Positions 34,710 to 44,146 of a stretch of DNA of 64,000 nucleotides are shown one piece after another. The position numbers and the translations under genes were made by a program. Below the pieces are notes generated by a model. That model searched no databases. It saw nothing but the letters and a program-made list of their open reading frames with translations, and was not told the origin of the DNA. Each line of letters opens with the position of its first letter. Positions within the stretch are counted from its first letter, which is position 1. The DNA comes from Luteolibacter algae (lineage in GTDB: Bacteria; Verrucomicrobiota; Verrucomicrobiia; Verrucomicrobiales; Akkermansiaceae), in NCBI RefSeq assembly GCF_042683045.1, contig NZ_JBHUIT010000003.1, positions 248,001-312,000 on the forward strand. Direction: 5' to 3'.

Positions 34710-36984
34710 GCCCTATCGGAGAAAGCGGAATTTCGGAAAGACCCCGGAGCCTGACTCCGCGCAGGCTGCCGACGGCGGCATGAGTTTCGTGGTCCAGGAG
34801 CACCATGCGAGATCTTTGCATTACGACTTCCGGCTGGAGATGGATGGAGTCCTGGTGAGCTGGGCGGTGCCAAAAGGCATCCCGGAGGATACCACGGCCA
34901 AGCGGTTGGCGGTGCATGTGGAAGATCACCCACTGGACTACGGGAAGTTTGAAGGAGAGATCCCGAAAGGAAATTACGGAGCGGGACAAGTCCATATCTG
35001 GGACGCAGGAATTTGGGAGCCGCTATCGGCGAACTGGAAGAAATCGTTCGAGAAGGGCAAACTGAAGTTCAGGTTACGCGGCGGGCGTCTTCACGGAAGC
35101 TATCTCCTCGCACAAATGGGCGAAGAACCGAACTGGCTGCTGCGGCTGCTGGAAACTGATGCTGAAGATGCCCCGGCCACGCTACCAAGAGAAAGCCCGC
35201 AGTTCATCGAGCCCCAACTCGCCCGCGTGGTTTCATCCGTCCCGTCCGGGAAAAATTGGGGGCATGAAATCAAGTTCGATGGCTACCGTCTGATCGCGGT
35301 AAAATCAAAAAGCCGTGTCACGCTTTTCACCAGAAACGGCCATGACTGGACGGAAAAATTCGGCTCTCTCGCGGAATCAATCACGTCCCTCGCAGAGCAG
35401 GATTTTGTTTTGGACGGGGAGGCAGTCGTCTTCGATGAAAAGGGACGCAGCAGTTTCGGAGCCCTGCAAGCGGCCTTGAAGGAGGGCGGCAGGATTTCTT
35501 TTGTCGCTTTTGATCTGCTCAATCTCGGAGGGAGGAACTTGCGCGATCTCCCCCTCCGCCGACGGGCGGAACAACTCGCAGAGCTCATCGGGGACGATGG
35601 AGAACGCGTGCGGCTATCAAAGATCTGGAGTGCGGCCAGCGGCCAGAGCCTTTTCCAGCAGGCCTGTAAGCACGGACTGGAAGGCATCATCAGTAAAAAG
35701 CTCGATGGACGCTATCTTCCGGGCACGCGCAATGATTGGGTGAAATCGAAATGCCGGGCACGGCAGGAATTTATAATCTGTGGATACACAGCGCCAAAGG
35801 GCAGCCGGGAAGGCTTTGGAGCCCTACTCCTGGCCTCCCACGAGAACGGAAAGCTCGTGCCCAGAGGCAAGGTCGGAACGGGCTTTAGCGACAAGATCAT
35901 CTCGGAACTGATGGAAAAATTCCAATCCATCCGGCGTTCGCAGCCCGCGTTCCACACCACCGAACGCGGGGTAACCTGGCTGGCTCCCGAGCTCGTCGCC
36001 GAGATTGAGTTTGCGGAGATCACCCGGGATGGTTCCATCCGCCAGGGAAGTTTCATCGGTCTCAGGCAGGACAAATCCGCCTCCGAGGTAAGATTGGAAA
36101 CCCTATCGCCCATGAAAAAGAGCACCGTCATGAATCTGAAAATCACGCATCCTGACCGGGTGATTTACCCCGGGCTTGGCGTCACCAAACTCGAGGTGGC
36201 CGAATATTACGAAAAGACCGGAGATCTGATGATGCCGTATATCGCGGGGCGTCCGTTGGCAGTTCTCCGCGCGCCCGAGAGAATCTCCGGGGATATGTTT
36301 TTCCAAAAATCGTTTACCAGGCATATCCCGGATGGAGTGAAAGCTTCCGTTCTGGAAGATGGCTCGGAAATTTTTTCGATTCATAACACGGCCGGACTGG
36401 TGTCGCTCGCCCAATACGGGATCATTGAAATCCATCCGTGGGGATCCACCGTGGACAAACCCGATATGGCGGAATTCCTTACCTGGGATCTGGATCCGGA
36501 TGCCGCAGTGGCGTGGGAGGAAGTGCTCGGAGCCGCATTTCTACTGCGCGATACCCTGCGGGAAATGGGACTGGAGCCGATGGTGAAATTCTCCGGAGGA
36601 AAGGGCCTGCATCTCATGCTGCGTATCCGCCGTGATCATGAATGGGCGGAGATGAAGGCTTTCAGCAAAAACGTCTCGGCAAAAGTCGCTGCCATGAACG
36701 GGAACCGCTTCACCATCGTCGCGTCCAAGGCAAAGCGGAAAGGTAAAATCTTCATCGATTGGATGCGGAATGGTAAAGGAGCGACCTGTGTGGCCCCTTG
36801 GAGCCTTCGTGCACGGAAAGGAGCTGCCGTCTCGATGCCGGTATCGTGGGAGGATCTGGCAAATGCGCCGCAGCAGGGCTTCAATCTACACGAGCCCCCG
36901 CAAACTCCCGCCGAGTGGCTGAAGCCGCAAGCCCAGCGTATCACCAGGGCGATGCTCGAGGAAGCTTCGCGCTTTGCACTCTGA
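34663..36984 (+). CDS. ligD: ATP-dependent DNA ligase LigD (phosphoesterase-ligase-polymerase)
   Basis: A 773-residue multidomain repair enzyme. Domain order is PE-Lig-Pol. The 3'-phosphoesterase domain (about residues 25-145) contains HHARSLHYDFRLEMDGVLVSWAVP. The ligase core has the adenylation motif KFDGYR near residue 204. The primase-polymerase domain (about 485-760) includes HPDRVIYPGLGVTK and GGKGLHLMLRI. The ATG at 34663 is preferred; it is followed by a basic MPRKNPAAP start and overlaps ku by 47 bases. Ku and LigD together suffice for bacterial end joining, which matters most in non-growing or desiccated cells. Confidence 0.93.
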   Translation: MPRKNPAAPSPKNRLEPYRRKRNFGKTPEPDSAQAADGGMSFVVQEHHARSLHYDFRLEMDGVLVSWAVPKGIPEDTTAKRLAVHVEDHPLDYGKFEGEIPKGNYGAGQVHIWDAGIWEPLSANWKKSFEKGKLKFRLRGGRLHGSYLLAQMGEEPNWLLRLLETDAEDAPATLPRESPQFIEPQLARVVSSVPSGKNWGHEIKFDGYRLIAVKSKSRVTLFTRNGHDWTEKFGSLAESITSLAEQDFVLDGEAVVFDEKGRSSFGALQAALKEGGRISFVAFDLLNLGGRNLRDLPLRRRAEQLAELIGDDGERVRLSKIWSAASGQSLFQQACKHGLEGIISKKLDGRYLPGTRNDWVKSKCRARQEFIICGYTAPKGSREGFGALLLASHENGKLVPRGKVGTGFSDKIISELMEKFQSIRRSQPAFHTTERGVTWLAPELVAEIEFAEITRDGSIRQGSFIGLRQDKSASEVRLETLSPMKKSTVMNLKITHPDRVIYPGLGVTKLEVAEYYEKTGDLMMPYIAGRPLAVLRAPERISGDMFFQKSFTRHIPDGVKASVLEDGSEIFSIHNTAGLVSLAQYGIIEIHPWGSTVDKPDMAEFLTWDLDPDAAVAWEEVLGAAFLLRDTLREMGLEPMVKFSGGKGLHLMLRIRRDHEWAEMKAFSKNVSAKVAAMNGNRFTIVASKAKRKGKIFIDWMRNGKGATCVAPWSLRARKGAAVSMPVSWEDLANAPQQGFNLHEPPQTPAEWLKPQAQRITRAMLEEASRFAL

Positions 36985-37133
36985 GGTGCGTGCAAATCGC
37001 ACTCCATGAACCCGTTGCGCGCCTCCGCACGAGAGGCAAAACCTTATGATTTCAATGGGTTATGACACGCCCGGCGCATGGCATAACGCGTGCGAAAGCT
37101 GGTCGTCTTCAATCAACCAACCCAGACAACATC

Positions 37134-37634
37134 ATGTCCAAATTAACCGACCTCAAAAAACTGCTCGAACACGATATCAAAGACCTCTACAGCGCGGAAA
37201 CGCAGCTGGTGAAGGCTCTTCCCAAGATGGCAAAAGCGGCGACGAATCCTGAATTGAAGGAAGCGTTCGAAGCCCACCTTGAGGAAACGAAAGGCCACGT
37301 GGAACGTCTCGAAGAAGTCGCCAAGCTTCTCGATATCACTCCACGCGGCAAGACCTGCAAGGCGATGAAAGGCCTCGTCGAAGAAGGCGAGGAAACCATC
37401 AAGGAAGAGGGTGAGGAAACCATCCTGGATCTGGCACTCATTACTGCTGCACAAAAAGTGGAGCACTACGAGATTTCCGGATATGGCTCTGCCAGATCTC
37501 TGGCGAATGCGCTGAAGCTCGCGGATGTCGTGGAGCTGCTCGACACGACGCTCACCGAGGAAGGTGGCGCCGACAAAACACTCAGCACAATTGCAAAATC
37601 GTTGCTGAAATCCGCTCCCAAACCTGAGAAGTAA
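37134..37634 (+). CDS. DUF892 ferritin-like protein (YciE-type)
   Basis: A 166-residue protein starting at ATG 37134. It is a predicted four-helix bundle with metal-ligand-type residues: E in DLYSAETQLVKAL near residue 22, E-x2-H patterns (EAHLEETKGHVERLEE) near 46-60, and EGEETILDLALITAAQKVEHYEISGYG near 97. This matches the YciE/DUF892 family of stress-induced ferritin-like proteins. It follows the NHEJ genes by 149 bases, as is common in stress-response clusters. Its biochemical activity is unproven. Confidence 0.88.
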   Translation: MSKLTDLKKLLEHDIKDLYSAETQLVKALPKMAKAATNPELKEAFEAHLEETKGHVERLEEVAKLLDITPRGKTCKAMKGLVEEGEETIKEEGEETILDLALITAAQKVEHYEISGYGSARSLANALKLADVVELLDTTLTEEGGADKTLSTIAKSLLKSAPKPEK

Positions 37635-37654
37635 ACCTTAAAAACCAGCCCGCC

Positions 37655-39484
37655 ATGTCAGAACAAATGGAAGAAGTGGATTTGGGAATCATGGCGGGCT
37701 CCGATGCGGAGTTCCGCTCCGAAACGATATACTTCGTAGTGCTCGACCGGTTCTCGGTGGGCAATGCGAAGAAGTCCCGCGAAAAGGACGAGATGTTCGA
37801 TGCCTCTCACCAGGAGTGGGGAAAATATTGGGGTGGCGATCTTCAGGGACTTTACGACAAGCTCCCCTACCTGCGCTCCATGGGTATCGGCGCGATTTGG
37901 ACGACCCCTCTCTTCGAGCAGGTGGAGTCCATGACGATTGGCGATAATCCCAGTGCTCCTGTGCACGGCTACTGGACAAAGGATTTCAAGAGAATCAATC
38001 CCCGCTGGGTGAATGACCCGACTCAGAAAAATTTCTTCGAGAGAAACGATACGATCCTCGATCAACTCATCGAGGAGATGCACTCGAGAGGGATGCGTTT
38101 TGTCCTGGATATCGTGTGCAACCACAGTTCGCCCGCGACGGCACAGGGAAAAGGAAAGCTCTACGATAACGGGAAGCTGGTCGCCGATTTCGATAACGAC
38201 AAGGACCACTGGTATCACCACTATGGAGACACGCTGGACTGGGCGGATGAATGGCAGGTCCAGAACTGCGAGCTCTGCGGACTGGCCACATTCAATGAGA
38301 ACAACATTCTCTACCGCAATTATATCAAGGATGCGATCAAGCTCTGGATTTCCAAAGGCATTGATGCGCTGAGAGTGGATACGGTAAAGCACATGCCTTT
38401 GTGGTTCTGGCAGGAGTTCAATGCGGACATGGAATCCGCCAACCCGAATTTGTTCCGCTTCGGGGAATGGATTTACAGCCACCCGGAAAATGAAAGCTCG
38501 GTGACCTTTGCCAACAAAGCCGGGATGACGATCCTGGATTTCGGCCTCTGTGAAGCGATAAGAAACTGCATGTCCGGAGCCGCCGACGATGGATTCCACA
38601 CGGTGCAACACATCCTGGATCTTGATCATAAATACAGCTGCGCGACAGAGCTGGTCACTTTTTTCGAGAACCATGATATGCCGCGTCTTCAGTCGCTGGG
38701 AGTTTCCGATCGGCTTCTCGAGCTCTCCCTTGTCCTGCTGCTCACCACCCGCGGAATTCCCTGCCTCTATTATGGCTGTGAGCAATATCTCCACAATGAC
38801 ACGGATGGGGGGAACGATCCCTACAACCGCCCGATGATGGAAAAATGGGGCAAGACCGAGGCCATGCGCATCATCGGCATTCTATCCCATGAGCGCAAAA
38901 AGAATACCGCACTCCAGTGGGGTGCGCAGCTGCCGAAATGGGTGGATGCGGATTGCTATGTCTTTGAGCGGAAATACAAACATGCCAGATGCCTGGTGAT
39001 CATTAACAAAGGTCCGCAGCGCACGCTCGATCTGGAGCATCTGGATTTTCCCGATGGATCTCGCACCTGCATTCTCACGGATACGGTGATTACGATCGAG
39101 GGCGGTAAGGCATCATTGGAAGTTCCCGAAATGGCCGCAATGGTATTCGTCAAACGCGACACCCCGGTCCGTGCAAACACGGTGATCCGTCTGCAGGTGA
39201 ACGGTGCGCCCACACAGCCCGGCGATCGGCTTCTGGTCATCGGCGATTGTCCGGAGCTGGGAGAGTGGGATCTCCGGAGAGCCTTTGAGCTGGAGTGCAT
39301 TAACTCGAACACGTGGTTCGGGGAAATCCCTTTCAACGAAAGCTCCGGAAAAGCCATCGGATACAAATTTGTAATTTTTCCGGGACAGGAAAATTCTCCG
39401 CCACAGAGGGAACTTATTACGGTGCGCCGCCGTCTGGTCACCCCGGAAGACTCCGCCAAATGGCGCGACCGTTGGGAAGAATGA
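37655..39484 (+). CDS. GH13 alpha-amylase family enzyme with C-terminal CBM20
   Basis: A 609-residue cytoplasmic-looking protein (no signal peptide). The GH13 barrel contains VLDIVCNHSSP near residue 150, the nucleophile in GIDALRVDTVKH near 240, the acid/base Glu in RFGEWIYSHPE near 270 and the third acid in FFENHD near 341. A beta domain follows. The last 100 residues (VIRLQVNGAPTQPGDRLLVI onward) form a CBM20-type starch-binding domain with GDCPELGEWD. It may act on glycogen or maltodextrin, and the malQ gene nearby supports this. It starts 20 bases after the DUF892 gene. Confidence 0.88.
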   Translation: MSEQMEEVDLGIMAGSDAEFRSETIYFVVLDRFSVGNAKKSREKDEMFDASHQEWGKYWGGDLQGLYDKLPYLRSMGIGAIWTTPLFEQVESMTIGDNPSAPVHGYWTKDFKRINPRWVNDPTQKNFFERNDTILDQLIEEMHSRGMRFVLDIVCNHSSPATAQGKGKLYDNGKLVADFDNDKDHWYHHYGDTLDWADEWQVQNCELCGLATFNENNILYRNYIKDAIKLWISKGIDALRVDTVKHMPLWFWQEFNADMESANPNLFRFGEWIYSHPENESSVTFANKAGMTILDFGLCEAIRNCMSGAADDGFHTVQHILDLDHKYSCATELVTFFENHDMPRLQSLGVSDRLLELSLVLLLTTRGIPCLYYGCEQYLHNDTDGGNDPYNRPMMEKWGKTEAMRIIGILSHERKKNTALQWGAQLPKWVDADCYVFERKYKHARCLVIINKGPQRTLDLEHLDFPDGSRTCILTDTVITIEGGKASLEVPEMAAMVFVKRDTPVRANTVIRLQVNGAPTQPGDRLLVIGDCPELGEWDLRRAFELECINSNTWFGEIPFNESSGKAIGYKFVIFPGQENSPPQRELITVRRRLVTPEDSAKWRDRWEE

Positions 39485-39491
39485 TCACCAC

Positions 39492-39529
39492 AAAAAGGCA
39501 CCCGCCATTCGACCGGCGGGTGCCTTTTT
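39492..39529. terminator. Bidirectional rho-independent terminator
   Basis: AAAAAGGCACCCGCC pairs with GGCGGGTGCCTTTTT around an eight-base loop. It lies between the convergent GH13 and SDR genes and can serve both. Confidence 0.92.
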
Positions 39530-39557
39530 CATGCATTGATGAATTCAGAAAAATTAC

Positions 39558-40442
39558 TCAGCCATTTATAATTTCGCCTCCGTTGGGATGCAGCACCTGG
39601 CCGGTCATATACCGTGACTCGTCACTGGCTAGGAATACGTAGCACGAAGCACATTCCCACGGCTGCCCAGCCCTTCCGAGCGGAGTGTCCGAGCCGAATT
39701 TTTCAACCTTTTCCGCAGGGAAAGTCGCCGGAATGAGCGGCGTCCAGATCGGGCCCGGCGCCACTCCGTTCACGCGGATCTTATGCTCCGCCAGGTTCCC
39801 GGAAAGCGATCTCGTAAACGCAACGATCGCTCCTTTGGTAGCGGAATAATCCAATAGCTTCGGGCTACCTCTGTAAGCCGTCACCGAGGTCGTATTTATG
39901 ATGGCTGGCGAGGCGGATTTCTTGAGATGCGGAAGGGCGGCGGAGCTCAGATAGAACATCGAAAACACATTGGTGGAAAAGGTCTCAAGCAGTTGTTCCT
40001 CGCTGATCTCCTCAATCGATTCCTGCGGAAACTGCTTTGCCGCATTGTTTACGAGGATGTCGAGGTGGCCGAGTTCGGCGACTGTCCGCTCGATGGCCTC
40101 CACGCAGTTGTGCTTCCGGGAGATATCGCAGCGAATCGGCACGCATCTTCTTCCGTAGCCTTCCACCAGCCGTTTGGTTTCATCCGCATCGGCAATTTCT
40201 TCAAGGAAGGCAAAGGCCACATCTGCCCCTTCGCGCGCGAAAGCCACAGCCACCGCGCGACCGATCCCCGAGTCACCGCCGGAAATCAGCGCCACTTTTC
40301 CTTCCAATCTCCCGCTTCCCCTCAGCTCCGTGTTCTCATACTCCGGAGGCGGGTCCATTTCATTTTCGCGGCCCGGTTGTCGATCCTGTTGCTGTGCGGG
40401 GAACTGCTTTTCCGTCGAGTTTTGTTTACTACTATTTGGCAT
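39558..40442 (-). CDS. SDR family oxidoreductase (YghA/general stress protein 39-like)
   Basis: A 294-residue NAD(P)-dependent short-chain dehydrogenase. An extended polar N-terminus (PAQQQDRQPGRENEMDPPP) is typical of the YghA group. The core has the GGDSGIGRAVAVAF nucleotide loop near residue 55, the NNAA motif near 130 and the catalytic YSATKGAIVAFTRS (Y-x3-K) near 206. The ATG at 40442 is chosen; the frame extends 172 codons upstream without conservation. In Bacillus and Enterobacteria, such proteins are general-stress induced. The substrate is unknown. Confidence 0.88.
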   Translation of the reverse strand: MPNSSKQNSTEKQFPAQQQDRQPGRENEMDPPPEYENTELRGSGRLEGKVALISGGDSGIGRAVAVAFAREGADVAFAFLEEIADADETKRLVEGYGRRCVPIRCDISRKHNCVEAIERTVAELGHLDILVNNAAKQFPQESIEEISEEQLLETFSTNVFSMFYLSSAALPHLKKSASPAIINTTSVTAYRGSPKLLDYSATKGAIVAFTRSLSGNLAEHKIRVNGVAPGPIWTPLIPATFPAEKVEKFGSDTPLGRAGQPWECASCYVFLASDESRYMTGQVLHPNGGEIING

Positions 40443-40479
40443 GATAATCGTTCGTGTTTCAGGAGCATTCCATAGCTTC

Positions 40480-40498
40480 AAGCATGCCACACATGCTT
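40480..40498. promoter_or_regulatory. Inverted repeat upstream of the SDR gene
   Basis: AAGCATG and CATGCTT flank a five-base loop about 38 to 56 bases before the SDR start. It could be an operator or a 5'-leader hairpin. No matching copy was seen at the other stress genes. Confidence 0.35.
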
Positions 40499-40695
40499 CA
40501 CTCCATTCCACAATTGCAAGCGCCGGGCACAGGCCTACCAATGGAAATCCACAGCTGCATATTGCAAGGAAAACGCGGCATATTGCGCGATAAAACTTAA
40601 GGCAAGTCGTTGCTATCAGCTCATATAGCATCGGATTTCCGGCATCCCAATTGCTGGCACATCCACTGCGATAGCCGGACGGAAACGGAACCATT

Positions 40696-41145
40696 ATGAA
40701 ACACTCAAATGAACCAGTTTTGCCGGCGAATGACACAATTCCTCCAGATAGCGATTTCGAGCATATACAGTTGGCGAAGAAGCGCTTCCTCATTGTCGGC
40801 TGCCTGTTGTTTATCTTCACCATCACTACCGTTGCAGTAGCCACCGTGCCCGCACTGGATATCGGGCGGCATGGATTCGATGCCTGGGACGCGGCCCTTG
40901 GCCTCCTGATTGCCACTATAAAAGCCTCCATGGTCGCACTGGTCTTCATGCACCTCAATCATGAGAAAAAAACCGTCTATTTCATTATCGGATTAGCTAC
41001 TATTCATGCCGTAGGACTGTATTTCGGGACCCACATGCACTTTGCCGATATGACTTACGATCCTCATTTCTACGATGACGGCATTGAGCGGATCGATGGA
41101 GATGGCGGCACGGATATCCACGAAACGCAGAAGGGTGCGCCATGA
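40696..41145 (+). CDS. Cytochrome c oxidase subunit IV-like membrane protein
   Basis: A 149-residue protein with three membrane segments (about residues 33-55, 68-90 and 98-118). The tract LLIATIKASMVALVFMHLNHEKK is characteristic of the small subunit IV of bacterial caa3-type oxidases. No other oxidase subunit lies nearby, so it is an orphan copy. Its N-terminal 25 residues and C-terminal tail are acidic and soluble. It is followed by malQ with 16 bases between. Confidence 0.78.
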   Translation: MKHSNEPVLPANDTIPPDSDFEHIQLAKKRFLIVGCLLFIFTITTVAVATVPALDIGRHGFDAWDAALGLLIATIKASMVALVFMHLNHEKKTVYFIIGLATIHAVGLYFGTHMHFADMTYDPHFYDDGIERIDGDGGTDIHETQKGAP

Positions 41146-41161
41146 AAAATCACCTAAATTT

Positions 41162-42886
41162 ATGAATCAAAACCCATTGAAAAAAAGACGCGCCGGCCTG
41201 CTGGCTCCTGTATTTGCCATGCGCCATGAGGCCGATTTCGGGACGGGCGACACCCGTGCCGTGCGTGAAGCGATCGGGTTCTGCGCGGAGAACCGCTTCG
41301 AGGTCCTGCAGCTGCTTCCCATCCACGAGACCTTCGGCGATCACAGCCCCTATAATCCGATCAGCTCGCGGGCGCTTTCACCAGCATTCGTTTATCTGGA
41401 TCCCTCGGAAGTCCCCGGCCTGCAGATGGCGGATATCGAAAGCGCAGCCCCGGCGGAATGGCGCGCCGAGCTGCGGGCGAATATCGTCAAGCACGGCGCT
41501 GTCCACCCTCTGAAAATTCAGATCCTGCTTCGTGCCTGGCATCATTTTGTCAGCGAAAACGATCCTGCGCTTCAAAGCGAGTTTCAGAAATTCATCGAAG
41601 ATGAAAAAAGCTGGCTGCACCATTACACACTTTTCCGCCTTCTGATCCGGGAATACGAGGGCAATACCGATTGGAAGGACTGGCGTCCCGAGCATCGTAA
41701 CTATGGCTCAGCCGAGCATTGGCTCGAGAACCATCCCGACCGGGCTGACCTTGAGGACCAGCGCCAGGGCTACGCATATATCCAATGGATTGCCCAGCGG
41801 CAGTGGCTGGCCGTCAGATCCCATGCGGAACAGCACGGGATCTTTCTAATGGGGGAAATTTCTTTCGGAGTCGGTCGCGGAAGCTCCGATGTCTGGGCGA
41901 ATCCGAAGCTCTTCGATACCGATTGGAATATGGGCACCCGGCCATTGGCCCACTTCGATACCAGCAAGGACGCTTCGGTCTGGGGACAGAACTGGGGCCT
42001 ACCTCCCTACCGGTGGGAAAATCATCGGGCGGAAGGGTTTTCATGGTTCCGCGGACGTATCGCCCGCCAGAGAAAGTTTTTCCATCTGTGCCGTCTGGAT
42101 CATCTACGGGGTTACTTCCGCGTGTATGTCTTCCCCTGGCCCGGCGGATCCCGCCACTCGGAGTATGCGAACCTGACGGCGGAGGAGGCGGCATTGAAGA
42201 CCGGCGGAAAATTACCAAGGTTTTTACCCGGTCCCGATGAAGATCCTGTGTCACTGCGCATCAATGAAAAACAAGGCCGTGAACTCATCTCCATCATCCA
42301 GGAGGAGGCGGGACCAATGGGCCTGGTGGCGGAGATCATGGGCGAGATGCCGGAGTATATGAGCCGGGCACTCGAAGAGCTTCAGCTAGCCAATCTGGCC
42401 TTTCCCCAACTGGAAAGACATTCTGGAAAATCCGATGCCGCAAACCTCAAGCTCAGAGAGCTCGCTCTGGCCACCTATGCAAACCATGACAATGCACCGC
42501 TGGCAACAGGCTATGTGCATCTGGTGGAAGCGGCGGGGCAAGATCCGAAGGGGAAAGCTGCGGAGGACTTGCGCTGGCTCCTAGCGTTCGCGGGCTGGAA
42601 ATCGGAGCCACCTGCTGTGTTAACCGAGGAGCTGCTCGAGGCTCTCCACCAAGCTCTTTTTCATTCGGAAAGCCGTCTCGCCGTGCTGATGTGCAGTGAT
42701 CTTTTCGGCATTCCGCTGCGTTTCAATCTCCCGGGTAGCTATGGGATCGAGACCTGGTGCGAGCGTCTCCCGCTGGCCTTTCCTGATTTCAAGAATCATC
42801 CCGTGTTTGGAGAACAATTGCGGAAAATCCGGAAACTGATCCTCGACAGCGAGCGATCCAATTCAGATCAGCAGCCAGATACATAG
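41162..42886 (+). CDS. malQ: 4-alpha-glucanotransferase (GH77, amylomaltase)
   Basis: A 574-residue GH77 enzyme that transfers glucan chains between maltodextrins. The ATG at 41162 starts MNQNPLKKRRAGLLAPVFAM. Landmarks are SPYNPISSRALSPAFVYLD near residue 65, RLDHLRGYFRVYVFPW with the nucleophile Asp near 313, the acid/base Glu in LVAEIMGEMPEY near 390 and the third Asp in ANHDNAP near 442. It fits glycogen or maltodextrin use together with the GH13 protein at 37655. Its 3' end overlaps the convergent DUF202 gene by 24 bases. Confidence 0.9.
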   Translation: MNQNPLKKRRAGLLAPVFAMRHEADFGTGDTRAVREAIGFCAENRFEVLQLLPIHETFGDHSPYNPISSRALSPAFVYLDPSEVPGLQMADIESAAPAEWRAELRANIVKHGAVHPLKIQILLRAWHHFVSENDPALQSEFQKFIEDEKSWLHHYTLFRLLIREYEGNTDWKDWRPEHRNYGSAEHWLENHPDRADLEDQRQGYAYIQWIAQRQWLAVRSHAEQHGIFLMGEISFGVGRGSSDVWANPKLFDTDWNMGTRPLAHFDTSKDASVWGQNWGLPPYRWENHRAEGFSWFRGRIARQRKFFHLCRLDHLRGYFRVYVFPWPGGSRHSEYANLTAEEAALKTGGKLPRFLPGPDEDPVSLRINEKQGRELISIIQEEAGPMGLVAEIMGEMPEYMSRALEELQLANLAFPQLERHSGKSDAANLKLRELALATYANHDNAPLATGYVHLVEAAGQDPKGKAAEDLRWLLAFAGWKSEPPAVLTEELLEALHQALFHSESRLAVLMCSDLFGIPLRFNLPGSYGIETWCERLPLAFPDFKNHPVFGEQLRKIRKLILDSERSNSDQQPDT

Positions 42887-43369
42887 GATCAATGCGACTC
42901 CTCCGAGCGATACGGCGATCGCCATGATGCGGAACATTTTCCGGGACATCAGTTTCACATGATTGCCCGTCCGCTCGGTAAGGAGCCCATCAGCCCTGCG
43001 CTCGGCCAGCCATATGAGCAGCATACCGAGAAGGATGAACAGCGTTGCAATCCCCTTTGGCACCCAAGTGGGCTCCACTTTCTGGAAAAACGCCTGAAAT
43101 CCCAGCCCCAGACCGATCGAAGCGAAGGCAGCCTTCGCCCAACCCGCGAAGGTTCGCTCATTTGCCAGCAAAGTCCTATCCTCCGCATAGTCTGTCCGAT
43201 CAGCCGCCAGCTTGCTCCGCTTTTTCGCCTTGAGCGTTCTTTCTTTCGCTAGCTCCTGGGAGGTCTTTTCCACCCGCTCGTTTTCCTCTTCCTTGTTCTC
43301 TTCTTTGTCCTCTTCCTCCGCTTGTTTTTCGCCGAGCTCATCCTCCATTTCCCGATCTTCTTTACTCAT
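42863..43369 (-). CDS. DUF202 membrane protein
   Basis: A 168-residue protein with a charged N-terminal region rich in Glu and Lys (a likely coiled coil, about residues 1-58) and a DUF202 membrane domain: LANERTFAGWAKAAFASIGL near 67, then two further hydrophobic segments at about 102-118 and 147-168. DUF202 proteins such as E. coli YidH are widespread small membrane proteins of unknown function. It lies one base after the DUF421 gene and forms an operon with it. Confidence 0.82.
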   Translation of the reverse strand: MSKEDREMEDELGEKQAEEEDKEENKEEENERVEKTSQELAKERTLKAKKRSKLAADRTDYAEDRTLLANERTFAGWAKAAFASIGLGLGFQAFFQKVEPTWVPKGIATLFILLGMLLIWLAERRADGLLTERTGNHVKLMSRKMFRIMAIAVSLGGVALILCIWLLI

Positions 43370-43370
43370 A

Positions 43371-43886
43371 TCAAGACTCCCTCACCGGTTCCAGAAGCTC
43401 CTCATCCAGAGCCTCCCCATGCAGCACGGAGATGTCCCCTGTCGTCTCCAGCACCACCGCCCTCACTTCGGAAAAACTCAAAACATTTGCCTCGCGCAAT
43501 TTTGCATAAACATCTTCTTTCTTCACCCGGGATTTTCTCAGGTTGTCCTCTTTCCACATTCCGTCACGCACCAGCACCAGTGGCTCGTTCTCAAGAAATG
43601 CCACCACCTTGGAGGACCCCAGTCTCAGCTGTGCAATGAGTGCCTGAGCGCCCAGAAGAGCGAAGACCGCACCGCTTGTTTGAAAAAACACCGGCCAGGT
43701 ATCCGCTCCGGCCGCGCTGGCAAGCAACGATCCGGTGGCGATTGTGGTGATGAAATCGATGGCGGTCATTTTCGAAAACGACCTCAGCCCGATCATTCGC
43801 ACGACCAAGGTAATCCAGAGTAGGGAAAGCGGTCCCAGCAGCAAAATCCTCAGCAGCTGGTCAGTGAAAAATTGATCGGTAAACAT
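43371..43886 (-). CDS. DUF421 (YetF-like) membrane protein
   Basis: A 171-residue protein with three N-terminal membrane segments and a soluble alpha/beta domain (LVLVRDGMWKEDNLRKSRVK near residue 100). This matches the YetF/DUF421 family. In Bacillus, YetF-type proteins are associated with spores and stress; the function is unknown. The operon partner is the DUF202 gene, which begins one base later. The start ATG at 43886 has an inverted repeat upstream (43903-43919). Confidence 0.85.
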   Translation of the reverse strand: MFTDQFFTDQLLRILLLGPLSLLWITLVVRMIGLRSFSKMTAIDFITTIATGSLLASAAGADTWPVFFQTSGAVFALLGAQALIAQLRLGSSKVVAFLENEPLVLVRDGMWKEDNLRKSRVKKEDVYAKLREANVLSFSEVRAVVLETTGDISVLHGEALDEELLEPVRES

Positions 43887-43902
43887 AATAAAAACGTTGT
43901 CC

Positions 43903-43919
43903 GGAACATCGCATGTTCC
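43903..43919. promoter_or_regulatory. Inverted repeat upstream of the DUF421 gene
   Basis: GGAACAT and ATGTTCC flank a three-base centre, 17-33 bases before the start codon. Its position fits an operator or a leader hairpin. Function unproven. Confidence 0.4.
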
Positions 43920-44146
43920 ATGCCATCCCCTAATTCAACGGATGACACAAAATGCCCGCCACATAGCTGAGATAAATCTTGCAACCTGCATTCAATTTCT
44001 CCGGCTTTCCAGCTCTCTGCAATCCGCATGGATGTTTTTCCGCCGGAAATTCTCCGTAATTCCAAGGATTTCCCGCAGGCACCCGAAATGCGATAGCATG
44101 GCTATGTGATTGGAAAAATCACGAAACAGAAACGACCCACAAATCT

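Noticed and set aside
39927..40593. Open frames opposite the SDR gene
   Set aside because: They are antisense shadows of a clear SDR gene and carry no domain features.
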